From assembly GCF_011752975.1 (NCBI RefSeq), contig NZ_VWWP01000007.1, positions 186,001-250,000 on the forward strand: a DNA stretch of 64,000 nt, read 5' to 3'. The translations under genes and the position numbers were made by a program. This document shows, one piece after another, positions 16,639-24,459 of this stretch. Source of the DNA: Chryseobacterium sp. Tr-659 (GTDB lineage: Bacteria; Bacteroidota; Bacteroidia; Flavobacteriales; Weeksellaceae). Every line of letters starts with the position of its first letter. Within the stretch, counting starts at the first letter, position 1. The notes beneath the pieces are model-generated. The model was not told the DNA's origin and did not search any database. It worked only from the letters and a program-made list of their open reading frames with translations.

Positions 16639-18000
16639 TTATTCCTGAGCATATTCTGCATCCCATTCGTTACCATCATCTCCTTTGTGTCCGTCTAATT
16701 TAATAACGAAACTTTTTGTAGGGAAATAAGGAGTCATGCGGATATCCAGCCATACTCTGTCTTTGTTCACTCTATCCTGTTCGAAACGAACAATCTTGAA
16801 CTTTTCAATTAACTTGTCCGGGCCTTTGATATTATCCAGGAATGTTACGATCTGTCTTCTCAAATCGTCTTCATTCTTAGCATTCCAGTTTTCGAAAGCT
16901 CTTCTGTTAAGGAAGTCTAGTAATACTTTGGTCACGTAGTCGAATACACGAACTACTGAATACGTCTGAAGACCGATATTGTCTCCTGTAAATAATGTCT
17001 TTGCAGAGAAAGCCATGATTTTTCCGTACTCATTTACCATTGGAACAAGTCCCATTTTTTCCAACTGAGAAATTTCACTTTTCTTCAATTCGAATTTTAC
17101 GGCATCTACTTCATTGATATTACCATGTTTTTTACCTGCTGCTACCTGAGACATCAGTGTTTTGTGGATTTTTCCGGCCAATGAAGTGGAAGGTGGAAGT
17201 TCTACATTTTCTTCTTCTCCTACTTCTTCAGCCTTACCACGTCCTACCAGCCAGTTACACGTCATAATAACGTTACTTCTGTGAAGTTCACCTCCTGTAA
17301 GATTTGCAGAGTGGAATAAATCTACTACGTCATCCGGTTTATCAAGGTTAGCGAAGTCTGTAACCATCATAACTTTATTCTCGTTACAGATTTTTGCCCA
17401 CTTTTCAATAACTTTATTTGATCCTAAATATCCAGGGATGGCAAGGATTGAATAGTTATCTCTAAGGTCTAAACGATCGTAGTAATTTTTGAATTCTTCT
17501 GAAATTGCATCAATGAATAACGGATTATCCAAATCTGAAACCTGATCTAGACTTGCATTAACAATGCTTACGTTATCCACTTTGTCCAATTCTGTATTTT
17601 TATAGAATTGAGCTACTGTTCTGTAGTTGGTTTCCAACAGACGAACTGCATCCAGTGTATTTTTTAGATTTTTCTTTAGATTCTGATCAGCCTGCTGTGC
17701 TTTATTTTTACACGTATCGGCCATTTTATCTGCAGATTCGCTTCCTTCCAGAAGGCTTACCCAAAGGTTAATCTTCTGAAGAAGTTCTTTTCTTTCATCT
17801 GCTTTATTTCCGTCATTAAGGAAAATTTCCTTTCTTGCTTTTCTTGTTGGGTTCATATTGGCGATACCGTCCACAACGGATTCAACAAAGCCAAAACCTC
17901 CCATTTTATTGAGCTCTGCAAGCGGATTGCCTTTTGGCTGCCCTGAGTGCTGCTGCTGATTCTGCTGTTGGCTTTCCTGCGCCTGTAATTTGCTATCCAT
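16639..18000 (-). CDS. tssC: Type VI secretion contractile sheath large subunit TssC (T6SS subtype iii)
   Basis: Large sheath protein, 453 aa; with TssB it forms the contractile tube that drives the Hcp needle. Evidence: VVDGIANMNPTRKARKEIF near the N-terminus, YSILAIPGYLGSNKVIEKWAKICNENKVMMVTDF, FDYVTKVLLDFLNRRAFENWN and the C-terminal IRMTPYFPTKSFVIKLDGH, as in the Bacteroidota TssC group once called DUF5458. The N-terminus carries a Gln-rich low-complexity stretch. It starts 21 bp after the tssB stop. No other core T6SS gene (tssK, vgrG, hcp, clpV and others) is present in the window. Confidence 0.9.
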   Translation of the reverse strand: MDSKLQAQESQQQNQQQHSGQPKGNPLAELNKMGGFGFVESVVDGIANMNPTRKARKEIFLNDGNKADERKELLQKINLWVSLLEGSESADKMADTCKNKAQQADQNLKKNLKNTLDAVRLLETNYRTVAQFYKNTELDKVDNVSIVNASLDQVSDLDNPLFIDAISEEFKNYYDRLDLRDNYSILAIPGYLGSNKVIEKWAKICNENKVMMVTDFANLDKPDDVVDLFHSANLTGGELHRSNVIMTCNWLVGRGKAEEVGEEENVELPPSTSLAGKIHKTLMSQVAAGKKHGNINEVDAVKFELKKSEISQLEKMGLVPMVNEYGKIMAFSAKTLFTGDNIGLQTYSVVRVFDYVTKVLLDFLNRRAFENWNAKNEDDLRRQIVTFLDNIKGPDKLIEKFKIVRFEQDRVNKDRVWLDIRMTPYFPTKSFVIKLDGHKGDDGNEWDAEYAQE

Positions 18001-18021
18001 GATTTAATGTAAAGTCTTTAA

Positions 18022-18468
18022 TTATTTTTCAAGTTCTTGTGCCACATCTTTCAATACCTCAATGAACGCAGCTCTTGTTTGCTCGTTCTCCAACATATTG
18101 CGTAGAATTTTATTTGTTTTCAGCTGACGTACGATTTTATTGTACTGCTCCTGTTCCATGCTCAGCTGCTGCAGATAGTCTGACTTCTGAGTAAGGCTTT
18201 TAGGAGTAAAGTCTCCAAGGTTTTGAAAACGGAATTCTTCTTCTACCATTCCGCCGTCTTCTGTTTCATGCTGTACAGCTACAGAAGGCTGGAAATGTTT
18301 GAAAACGTCTTCCACTGTTTTTAATCCTGTTACAATTTCAGGGGTGTAAGATTCTTCTGTTGTAAGCTGGCTTACTATCAGTGATTTATTTTCCTGTATT
18401 TCCTGAATAGCTTCATTAGCGTCCACTTTTACTTCGTTTCCGCCAACACCATAATTAAACATTGCCAT
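18022..18468 (-). CDS. tssB: Type VI secretion contractile sheath small subunit TssB (T6SS subtype iii)
   Basis: Small sheath subunit, partner of TssC, 148 aa from ATG 18468 (MAMFNYGVGG). The block TPEIVTGLKTVEDVFKHFQPS and the C-terminal helix region LSMEQEQYNKIVRQLKTNKILRNML fit Bacteroidota TssB. The frame is open further upstream to 18531, but that codon is TTG and the extra residues are Asn/Ser-rich and non-conserved in appearance. ATG 18468 also has the A-rich upstream sequence typical of Bacteroidota starts. Confidence 0.88.
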   Translation of the reverse strand: MAMFNYGVGGNEVKVDANEAIQEIQENKSLIVSQLTTEESYTPEIVTGLKTVEDVFKHFQPSVAVQHETEDGGMVEEEFRFQNLGDFTPKSLTQKSDYLQQLSMEQEQYNKIVRQLKTNKILRNMLENEQTRAAFIEVLKDVAQELEK

Positions 18469-18824
18469 ATTATTATTATTTTGAGATTTACTATTTGGGT
18501 TTAGATCTGTATTTGAGTAATTTACAGACAAATCAAATAAATTACCAATCCAGCGTTTAAATTTATAAAAAAACTATTACATACAAAATTTTGACAAGAT
18601 TTTTCTTGACTTATTTAAATTTATCTGCACTTATTAAACATACAATCATCAACTTATGATGTCACTAAGCTATGAAAAAATAAATAAAATAAATCATAAA
18701 AAAATAAAATAAAAACCTTGGGTCTTCTTAAAAGTATTAAAGGAATTTCAGAAGGAGAATTCTTGTGGTATTTCAAAAAATACTGAGAAAATATTTTTTA
18801 TATTTAAAGAAAGTAAAGAAAATC
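18469..18824. other. Divergent control region between tssB and the kinase-like gene
   Basis: A 356-bp, very AT-rich spacer that must hold both promoters. I see no exact TTTG-N19-TAnnTTTG match. A dyad CATCA-ACTTA-TGATG lies near 18644-18658. A strong Shine-Dalgarno-like AGAAGGAG (18750-18757) sits 7 nt before GTG 18765, which is in frame with the plus-strand gene and an alternative start. Confidence 0.45.
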
Positions 18825-19871
18825 ATGAAGGATGTAAAAATAGCATTTAGAAAACCAATATTTCCAATTTCAGAAGCATTACAGCAGTATCTGGAAAAAT
18901 ATAACAGAACAACAAAGATCCATTTTCTGTATGAAGACCTGCTGAGGTTCAGCGACAGTGTGAATCTTCTGGATAAAGACGGCAAAGATACTTTGTGGCT
19001 TGGGGTGCTGTATTCGGAAAGTGAGTTTAAAGAAATAGAGGCTAATTTAAATAAAATTTACACCCTCCTTCATTCTGACGGAGATACTGCTACCTTACCT
19101 TATCTGAAAGTGGATACTATCGACTTTTGTACTTTTGGAAACTCTAAACCTTTTCGGGTTCGGGTGAGAAATATTCTGAATGATAATTATACTAATTTTT
19201 ATATTAAGCAGGCAGATGCTTCCCGCATTTACGGACTGGAACTCGAAGATCTTCTTTCCCCTAACCGTATTAATTTTCTGATTTACAGAAACACTTTGAT
19301 AGAAGAGCATATTTTAGGGATTCCCGGAGATGTTTTTATTCAGAAACATTTACCAAACTGTACGGAGCTGGAAAAGGCACAGATTTCCAAAGAATTTGTA
19401 AAATTCAATGAGCGCTGTCTTATCGGCCTTCTTGGTGACATGCGTTCTTATAATTATGTTGTAATTCCTATACATGATTTCGACCAGGTTATTTACAGAA
19501 TTCGTCCCATCGATTTTGATCAGCAAACGTATGAAGGGAATCTGAAAGTTTATCTTCCGCAATATTTCAAAGAAAACAACCAGATGGTCAATATGGTGCT
19601 GGAAAAACTGAAACCCAGTTCCATAGAACAATACCGTAAGGAAGTACGCTCACAAATTGTAAAAAGGGTAACCAGCAGCAAAAACAGATTCGATGAGCTC
19701 ATTGCGATTATGAAAAAAGACAACATCTCCCCGGAAGCCAATATTACGGAACTAAAAACGGCTTTACGAAAACTTACCTATGATGTCAATTTCAAGTATT
19801 GTAAAACCATGGGAGACATTATAGAAACCGGAATAAATTTTGTTCTCAAAAATTATAAGAAAGAATATTAA
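18825..19871 (+). CDS. Protein with kinase-like motifs, divergent from tssBC
   Basis: A 348-aa cytoplasmic protein with no family I can name. It shows a set of protein-kinase/aminoglycoside-phosphotransferase-like elements: a candidate nucleotide-binding Lys in NFYIKQADASR (about residue 125), a catalytic-loop-like GDMRSYNYVV (Asp-x4-Asn, about 206-212) and a DFG-like IDFDQQ about 20 residues later. Order and spacing fit a kinase fold; catalytic activity is inference. ATG 18825 gives a good N-terminus; an upstream in-frame GTG at 18765 has a strong ribosome-binding site. The position opposite tssB suggests a link to sheath assembly or control. Confidence 0.72.
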   Translation: MKDVKIAFRKPIFPISEALQQYLEKYNRTTKIHFLYEDLLRFSDSVNLLDKDGKDTLWLGVLYSESEFKEIEANLNKIYTLLHSDGDTATLPYLKVDTIDFCTFGNSKPFRVRVRNILNDNYTNFYIKQADASRIYGLELEDLLSPNRINFLIYRNTLIEEHILGIPGDVFIQKHLPNCTELEKAQISKEFVKFNERCLIGLLGDMRSYNYVVIPIHDFDQVIYRIRPIDFDQQTYEGNLKVYLPQYFKENNQMVNMVLEKLKPSSIEQYRKEVRSQIVKRVTSSKNRFDELIAIMKKDNISPEANITELKTALRKLTYDVNFKYCKTMGDIIETGINFVLKNYKKEY

Positions 19872-19877
19872 AAAGAA

Positions 19878-19905
19878 AATCCATCTCACTTAATTGAGAC
19901 GGATT
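19878..19905. terminator. Terminator between the kinase-like gene and the first M13 peptidase gene
   Basis: AATCCATCTCA (19878-19888) and TGAGACGGATT (19895-19905) form an 11-bp stem with one mismatch. It lies between convergent stop codons and may serve both genes. Confidence 0.65.
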
Positions 19906-19934
19906 ATTTCTTTTCTAACAATTTTTGGCAAAGA

Positions 19935-22031
19935 TTACCAAATTTTTATTCTGTCCTGAGGAGCTTTATACATTTTGTCTCCCGGTTTGATATCAAATGC
20001 TTTGATAAATGAATCCTGGTTCACCAATGGACCGAATGCTCTGAACATCCCCGGAGAGTGCGGATCTGTTTTCACCTGATTAATCATATACTGATCGGTA
20101 GCCTTCGTTCTCCAAACGGTTGCCCAGCTCAGGAAAAATCGTTGATCCTGTGTAAATCCACTAATTTTTCCAGGGTTTCCTTTATCTTTTAAATACATTT
20201 GAAGGGCGTCATAAGCTACTGCAACACCTCCTAAGTCACCGATATTTTCACCACTTGTAAACTTACCGTTCACGAAGCTGCCTTTTACGGGTTCATACCC
20301 ACTGTATTGTGCTGCCAGCTGTCCTACTTTTGCGTCAAAGTTTTTACGGTCAGCATCTGTCCACCAGTTGTTAAGGTTACCATCACCATCGAAGCGGGAA
20401 CCGCTGTCATCAAATCCGTGAGAAATTTCGTGACCAATTACAGCACCAATTCCACCAAAGTTCACTGCAGCATCTGCCTTAGGATTATAGAAAGGCGGCT
20501 GAAGGATTGCAGCCGGGAATACGATCTCATTGTTTGACCCGCTGTAATAAGCATTCACAGTTTGTGGAGACATTCCCCACTCTGTTTTATCAACCGGTTT
20601 TCCTACTTTATCCAGGCTTCTCTGATATTGCCATGCAGATACATTCTGAAGATTGGAATATAATGTTGCTCCTTGTTTCGGAGATTCTACTTTTAATTGG
20701 CTATAATCCTTCCATTTGTCCGGATAAGCGATCTTCACCGTAAATTTAGAAAGTTTTTCCTGTGCTTTTACTTTGGTCTCAGGAGACATCCAGTCTATAT
20801 TTGCGATATGTGTTTTGAATGATTTTAAAAGATAATCAATATATGTTTCCATCTGCTGCTTTGCTTCAGGAGTGAAATATTTGTCTACATATAATTTACC
20901 GAAGGCTTCTCCAAGAACACCATTCACTAAGGAAAGTCCTCTTTTATTCATCGGGCGCTGTTCTTTCTGGCCCTGTAAATATTTTGCATAGAAATCAAAT
21001 CTGATCTGCTCCAGGCTATCATCCAGATTGCTTGCATTTCCGTTAATGATGTGGTATTTCAGATAGTCTTTCAATAAAGGAAGATTCTTCTGTGTGATAA
21101 ACTGATCCATATTCTGGTAATACTTCAGCTCTCCGATGATCACTCTGTCTGTATTCACTCCGGCATCTTTCAGATATTTGGCAAGATCAACATTTTTAAC
21201 GATCCCTGATAATTCTGAAACATTTTTAGGGTTGTATCTTAAATTAGCATCTCTGTTCTGTTCAAGAGTTAATAAATAATTCCCAAGCTGCTTTTCAAAA
21301 TCCACAACATTCTGTGCTGCCTGAGCTGAGTTTTTATATCCTAAAACACCAAATAATTTTCCAACATAGGTCTGATATTCTGCCAGGGTTTTAGTATTGG
21401 CTTCGTTTACTTTCTGATAGTAATCTCTTCCTAAGCCAAGATCCGGACCTCCAAGATACACCGCATTCATTTTAGAATTCTTCATATCCGCACTTACTCT
21501 CCAGCCATAGAAAGAATTATCTCCTAATCTCGTAGCTTCGAGAAGGTATTTCTGAAGATCATTAAGGTTTTTAATGGCATCTACTTTTGCCAGATCAGCT
21601 TTGATGGGAGCTAATCCTTCGGCATTTCTCTTATTGGTATCCATAAAAGAAGCGTAAAGATTCTGGATCTTCTGCCCTTCGGAGCCGGCAGGATATGATT
21701 CTGTAAGGATTTTGTTCAATATATCTAATGAAGCATCATCCACATTTTCTCTCAAAGCATTGAAAGATCCCCAATTGGCTTTATCGGAAGGAATCGGAGT
21801 GGTTTTCACCCAATTTCCATTCACATAGCTAAAAAAGTCATCCTGCGGGCGAACACTTGTATCCATATACGATAAATTGATCCCCTCTTCTTTTACTTCC
21901 CCTTTTACCGGCTTTTCAATTTTTGCCATAGTTTCAGTTTTTGTCTCTGTTCCGGCAGTTTTTGCTGCTCCGCACGAATTGAGAAATACAATACCTGAAA
22001 GGGCAAGTATTCCAATATTTAGCTTTTTCAT
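19935..22031 (-). CDS. M13 family zinc metallopeptidase (neprilysin/PepO-like), lipoprotein form
   Basis: Secreted endopeptidase of family M13, 698 aa. The zinc site is complete: GHEISHGFDD (HExxH, about residue 535) with the third ligand Glu in ENIGDLGG (about 595). MSPQTVNAYYSG and NEIVFPAAILQPPF are the substrate-binding NAYY region of the family. The signal peptide ends in a lipobox (FLNSC, Cys about 20), so it should be membrane-anchored. A close paralogue lies 183 bp upstream on the same strand; they share long identical stretches, for example in the C-terminal part. Confidence 0.95.
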   Translation of the reverse strand: MKKLNIGILALSGIVFLNSCGAAKTAGTETKTETMAKIEKPVKGEVKEEGINLSYMDTSVRPQDDFFSYVNGNWVKTTPIPSDKANWGSFNALRENVDDASLDILNKILTESYPAGSEGQKIQNLYASFMDTNKRNAEGLAPIKADLAKVDAIKNLNDLQKYLLEATRLGDNSFYGWRVSADMKNSKMNAVYLGGPDLGLGRDYYQKVNEANTKTLAEYQTYVGKLFGVLGYKNSAQAAQNVVDFEKQLGNYLLTLEQNRDANLRYNPKNVSELSGIVKNVDLAKYLKDAGVNTDRVIIGELKYYQNMDQFITQKNLPLLKDYLKYHIINGNASNLDDSLEQIRFDFYAKYLQGQKEQRPMNKRGLSLVNGVLGEAFGKLYVDKYFTPEAKQQMETYIDYLLKSFKTHIANIDWMSPETKVKAQEKLSKFTVKIAYPDKWKDYSQLKVESPKQGATLYSNLQNVSAWQYQRSLDKVGKPVDKTEWGMSPQTVNAYYSGSNNEIVFPAAILQPPFYNPKADAAVNFGGIGAVIGHEISHGFDDSGSRFDGDGNLNNWWTDADRKNFDAKVGQLAAQYSGYEPVKGSFVNGKFTSGENIGDLGGVAVAYDALQMYLKDKGNPGKISGFTQDQRFFLSWATVWRTKATDQYMINQVKTDPHSPGMFRAFGPLVNQDSFIKAFDIKPGDKMYKAPQDRIKIW

Positions 22032-22062
22032 TAAGATGATTTTTGATTTTACACAAACTTAT

Positions 22063-22070
22063 CAAATATA
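22063..22070 (-). promoter_or_regulatory. Possible -7 box of the lipoprotein M13 gene
   Basis: TATATTTG on the minus strand matches the consensus 31 nt before ATG 22031. With the terminator of the upstream paralogue in between, separate transcription is likely. Confidence 0.4.
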
Positions 22071-22185
22071 CAAACTTTAATGATATGTAATGAATGGTAA
22101 TTGATATATGGTGTGGGAAATTGAAAAATTCAATGTTGAAGTTACCTAGCTTCTATCATCTTTTATCTACTACCTAAAAAAACAA

Positions 22186-22207
22186 AACCGCTCATTGCTG
22201 AGCGGTT
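22186..22207 (-). terminator. Terminator of the second M13 gene
   Basis: AACCGCTCA (22186-22194) and TGAGCGGTT (22199-22207) form a perfect 9-bp stem with a 4-nt loop, 7 bp beyond the stop codon, with T-rich sequence after it on the minus strand. Confidence 0.85.
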
Positions 22208-22214
22208 GTTATTG

Positions 22215-24272
22215 TTACCAGATTTTGATTCTGTCTTCCGGAGCTTTGTATAACTTGTCTCCTTTTTTCACGTCGAATGCTTTATAGAAAGCATCAACAT
22301 TGATCAATGGACCAAAACTTCTGAAATATCCCGGAGAATGCGGGTCAGTTTTCACCTGGTTGATCATATATTTCTCGCTTGACAATGTTCTCCAAACTGT
22401 TGCCCAGCTTAGGAAGAATCTCTGATCCTGAGTGAATCCACTGATTTTCCCTGGATTTCCTTTATCTTTTAGATACATCTGAAGAGCATCATAAGCGATG
22501 TTTACCCCTCCTAAGTCAGCAATATTTTCACCGTTTGTGAACGTTCCGTTTACGAAAGTTCCTTTCACCGGCTCATATTTATCATACTGAGAAGCAAGTG
22601 CTTTGGTAGCTTTTTCGAAGTTTGCTTTATCCTCAGGTGTCCACCAGTCTACAAGGTTACCGTCTGCATCGAACTGTGCTCCTGAATCATCAAATCCGTG
22701 GCTCATTTCGTGACCGATAACTGCACCGATTCCTCCGAAGTTTACAGCTGCATCCGCTTTAGGATTAAAGAATGGCGGCTGAAGGATTGCGGCAGGGAAT
22801 ACGATCTCGTTATTTACAGGGTTATAGTATGCATTTACAGTTTGTGGAGTCATTCCCCATTCTGTTTTATCAACCGGCTTACCAATTTTAGCTAGGTCTT
22901 TGTTGTACTGCCACTCTCCAATGTTTTGAAGGTTTTTATATAACGTTCCTCCTTTAGCTTCAGGAACGATTTCCAATTTTGAATAATCTTTCCATTTATC
23001 AGGGTAAGCAACTTTTACAGTAAACTTGTTCAGTTTCTGCATTGCTTTTTCTTTAGTGGTAGCTGACATCCAGGCTAAGTTGTTGATATGAACGGCAAAG
23101 CTTTTCTTTAGATAGTCAATCAATTCCACCATCTGAGCTTTTGCTTCAGCAGGGAAATATTTCTCAACATATAATTTTCCGAAGGCTTCCCCTAAATTTC
23201 TATTGATCAGCTCAAATCCTCTTTTGTTCAATGCTCTTTGTTCCTGCTGGCCTCTTAAATATTTTCCGAAGAAAGCAAACTTCATATCTCCCAGTTTTTC
23301 ACTCAGGTAAGAAGCGCTTCCGTTGATCATATGGAATTTCAGATAATCCTTGATTACAGGAAGATTCTGAGCGCTAACCAGTTTATCGAAGTTTTTATAG
23401 TATCCTAATTCTCCAATGATTACTCTATCCGTACTCACTCCTACTTTTTTAAGGTAGCCAGGAATATCAACACCTTTTACCAAAGCAGAAAGTTCCGGCA
23501 TCGTCTGAGGGTTGTACTGAAGAGTATTATCACGGCTCTGCTCATTTGTAAGGTAAGTGTTCGCTATACTTTTTTCATAGTTCACAATACCTTTTGCTGC
23601 TTCATCAGCGTTTTTATAGCCTAACTCTTTTAGCATTGAAGCTACATATTTCTGGTACTCAGCAATAGCTTCCGTATTTTTATCGTTTACTTTCTGATAA
23701 TAATCTCTTCCTAAACCAAGAGATGCTTCTCCTAAGTAAACAGCATTCATTTTAGAATCTTTTAAATCCGCATATACTCCCCATCCGTAGAAAGTGTTTT
23801 CACCTTCTTTGGTAACAGATGCCAGGTAACTCTGAAGATCAGCCATATTTTTAATAGCATCAATTTTATTCAGATTTTCCTGGATAGGTTTGATTCCGTC
23901 TGCATTTCTTTTCTGCATGTTCATATAAGAAGCATACAGATCCTGAATTTTCTTACCTTCACTTCCGTCAGCAAATTTGTCTTTCAAAAGAGAGTTCAGG
24001 ATTGTCATGGAATTGTTATCCGTATCCTCAGCTAATTTATTGAAGCTTCCCCAAGTTGGCTTATCGGATGGAATTTTAGCTGTTTTCATCCAAGTACCAC
24101 TTACGTAGTTATAAAAATCATCCTGTGGACGTACCGAAGTATCCATCAAGCTAAGGTCTAAGCCTTTATCTGTGTTATTCACTACTGTTTTAGTAGTTTT
24201 AGCTTGTGCGCTCATCGTATTCTGAGTGCAGATCCCTGCTATTAAAAACAAAGAAAGCGTTATTTTTTTCAT
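22215..24272 (-). CDS. M13 family zinc metallopeptidase (neprilysin/PepO-like), soluble secreted form
   Basis: Paralogue of the neighbouring M13 peptidase, 685 aa. The zinc site is GHEMSHGFDD (about residue 520) with Glu in ENIADLGG (about 579), and NAYYNPVNNEIVFPAAI (substrate region) is intact. The signal peptide (1-23, ending SAQA) has no lipobox cysteine at the cleavage site, so this copy should be released into periplasm or medium, unlike its neighbour. High similarity and tandem position show a local duplication. Substrates are probably peptides; nothing in the context narrows them. Confidence 0.95.
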   Translation of the reverse strand: MKKITLSLFLIAGICTQNTMSAQAKTTKTVVNNTDKGLDLSLMDTSVRPQDDFYNYVSGTWMKTAKIPSDKPTWGSFNKLAEDTDNNSMTILNSLLKDKFADGSEGKKIQDLYASYMNMQKRNADGIKPIQENLNKIDAIKNMADLQSYLASVTKEGENTFYGWGVYADLKDSKMNAVYLGEASLGLGRDYYQKVNDKNTEAIAEYQKYVASMLKELGYKNADEAAKGIVNYEKSIANTYLTNEQSRDNTLQYNPQTMPELSALVKGVDIPGYLKKVGVSTDRVIIGELGYYKNFDKLVSAQNLPVIKDYLKFHMINGSASYLSEKLGDMKFAFFGKYLRGQQEQRALNKRGFELINRNLGEAFGKLYVEKYFPAEAKAQMVELIDYLKKSFAVHINNLAWMSATTKEKAMQKLNKFTVKVAYPDKWKDYSKLEIVPEAKGGTLYKNLQNIGEWQYNKDLAKIGKPVDKTEWGMTPQTVNAYYNPVNNEIVFPAAILQPPFFNPKADAAVNFGGIGAVIGHEMSHGFDDSGAQFDADGNLVDWWTPEDKANFEKATKALASQYDKYEPVKGTFVNGTFTNGENIADLGGVNIAYDALQMYLKDKGNPGKISGFTQDQRFFLSWATVWRTLSSEKYMINQVKTDPHSPGYFRSFGPLINVDAFYKAFDVKKGDKLYKAPEDRIKIW

Positions 24273-24332
24273 TATGATAACAATTTTTAGAATATGTATA
24301 ATTTATTTATTATTTGTTACGTTGACGTGAAA

Positions 24333-24340
24333 CAAATTTA
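24333..24340 (-). promoter_or_regulatory. Possible -7 box of the soluble M13 gene
   Basis: TAAATTTG on the minus strand fits TAnnTTTG about 60 nt before ATG 24272. The -33 position is degenerate. Confidence 0.35.
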
Positions 24341-24381
24341 AACAAATAACATCATAGCATAATAATAATTTGTAAAAGATA

Positions 24382-24452
24382 GAAGCTGGGTGCCGGAAGC
24401 TGGAAGTTATGAAAATCATACAATAACTCCCAGCTTCATTCTTCCAGCTTCC
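24382..24452. repeat. Nested inverted repeat built of AAGCTGG units
   Basis: Two interleaved inverted pairs: GAAGCTGGG (24382-24390) with CCCAGCTTC (24429-24437), and GGAAGCTGGAAG (24395-24406) with CTTCCAGCTTCC (24441-24452), the latter a perfect 12-bp match. It lies 7 bp beyond the stop of the large fusion gene and may act as its terminator. The unit AAGCTGG recurs as in dispersed intergenic repeats of related genomes (from memory). Confidence 0.7.
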
Positions 24453-24459
24453 TAACTCC

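Noticed and set aside
18531..18531. An upstream start giving a 169-residue TssB
   Set aside because: The codon is TTG and the extra residues are a low-complexity Asn/Ser stretch; ATG 18468 gives the expected TssB N-terminus.
16098..19871. Extracellular contractile injection system or phage tail cluster
   Set aside because: Only the two sheath genes are found; no baseplate, tube, spike or ATPase gene lies nearby, and the sheath sequences match the T6SS subtype iii pattern.
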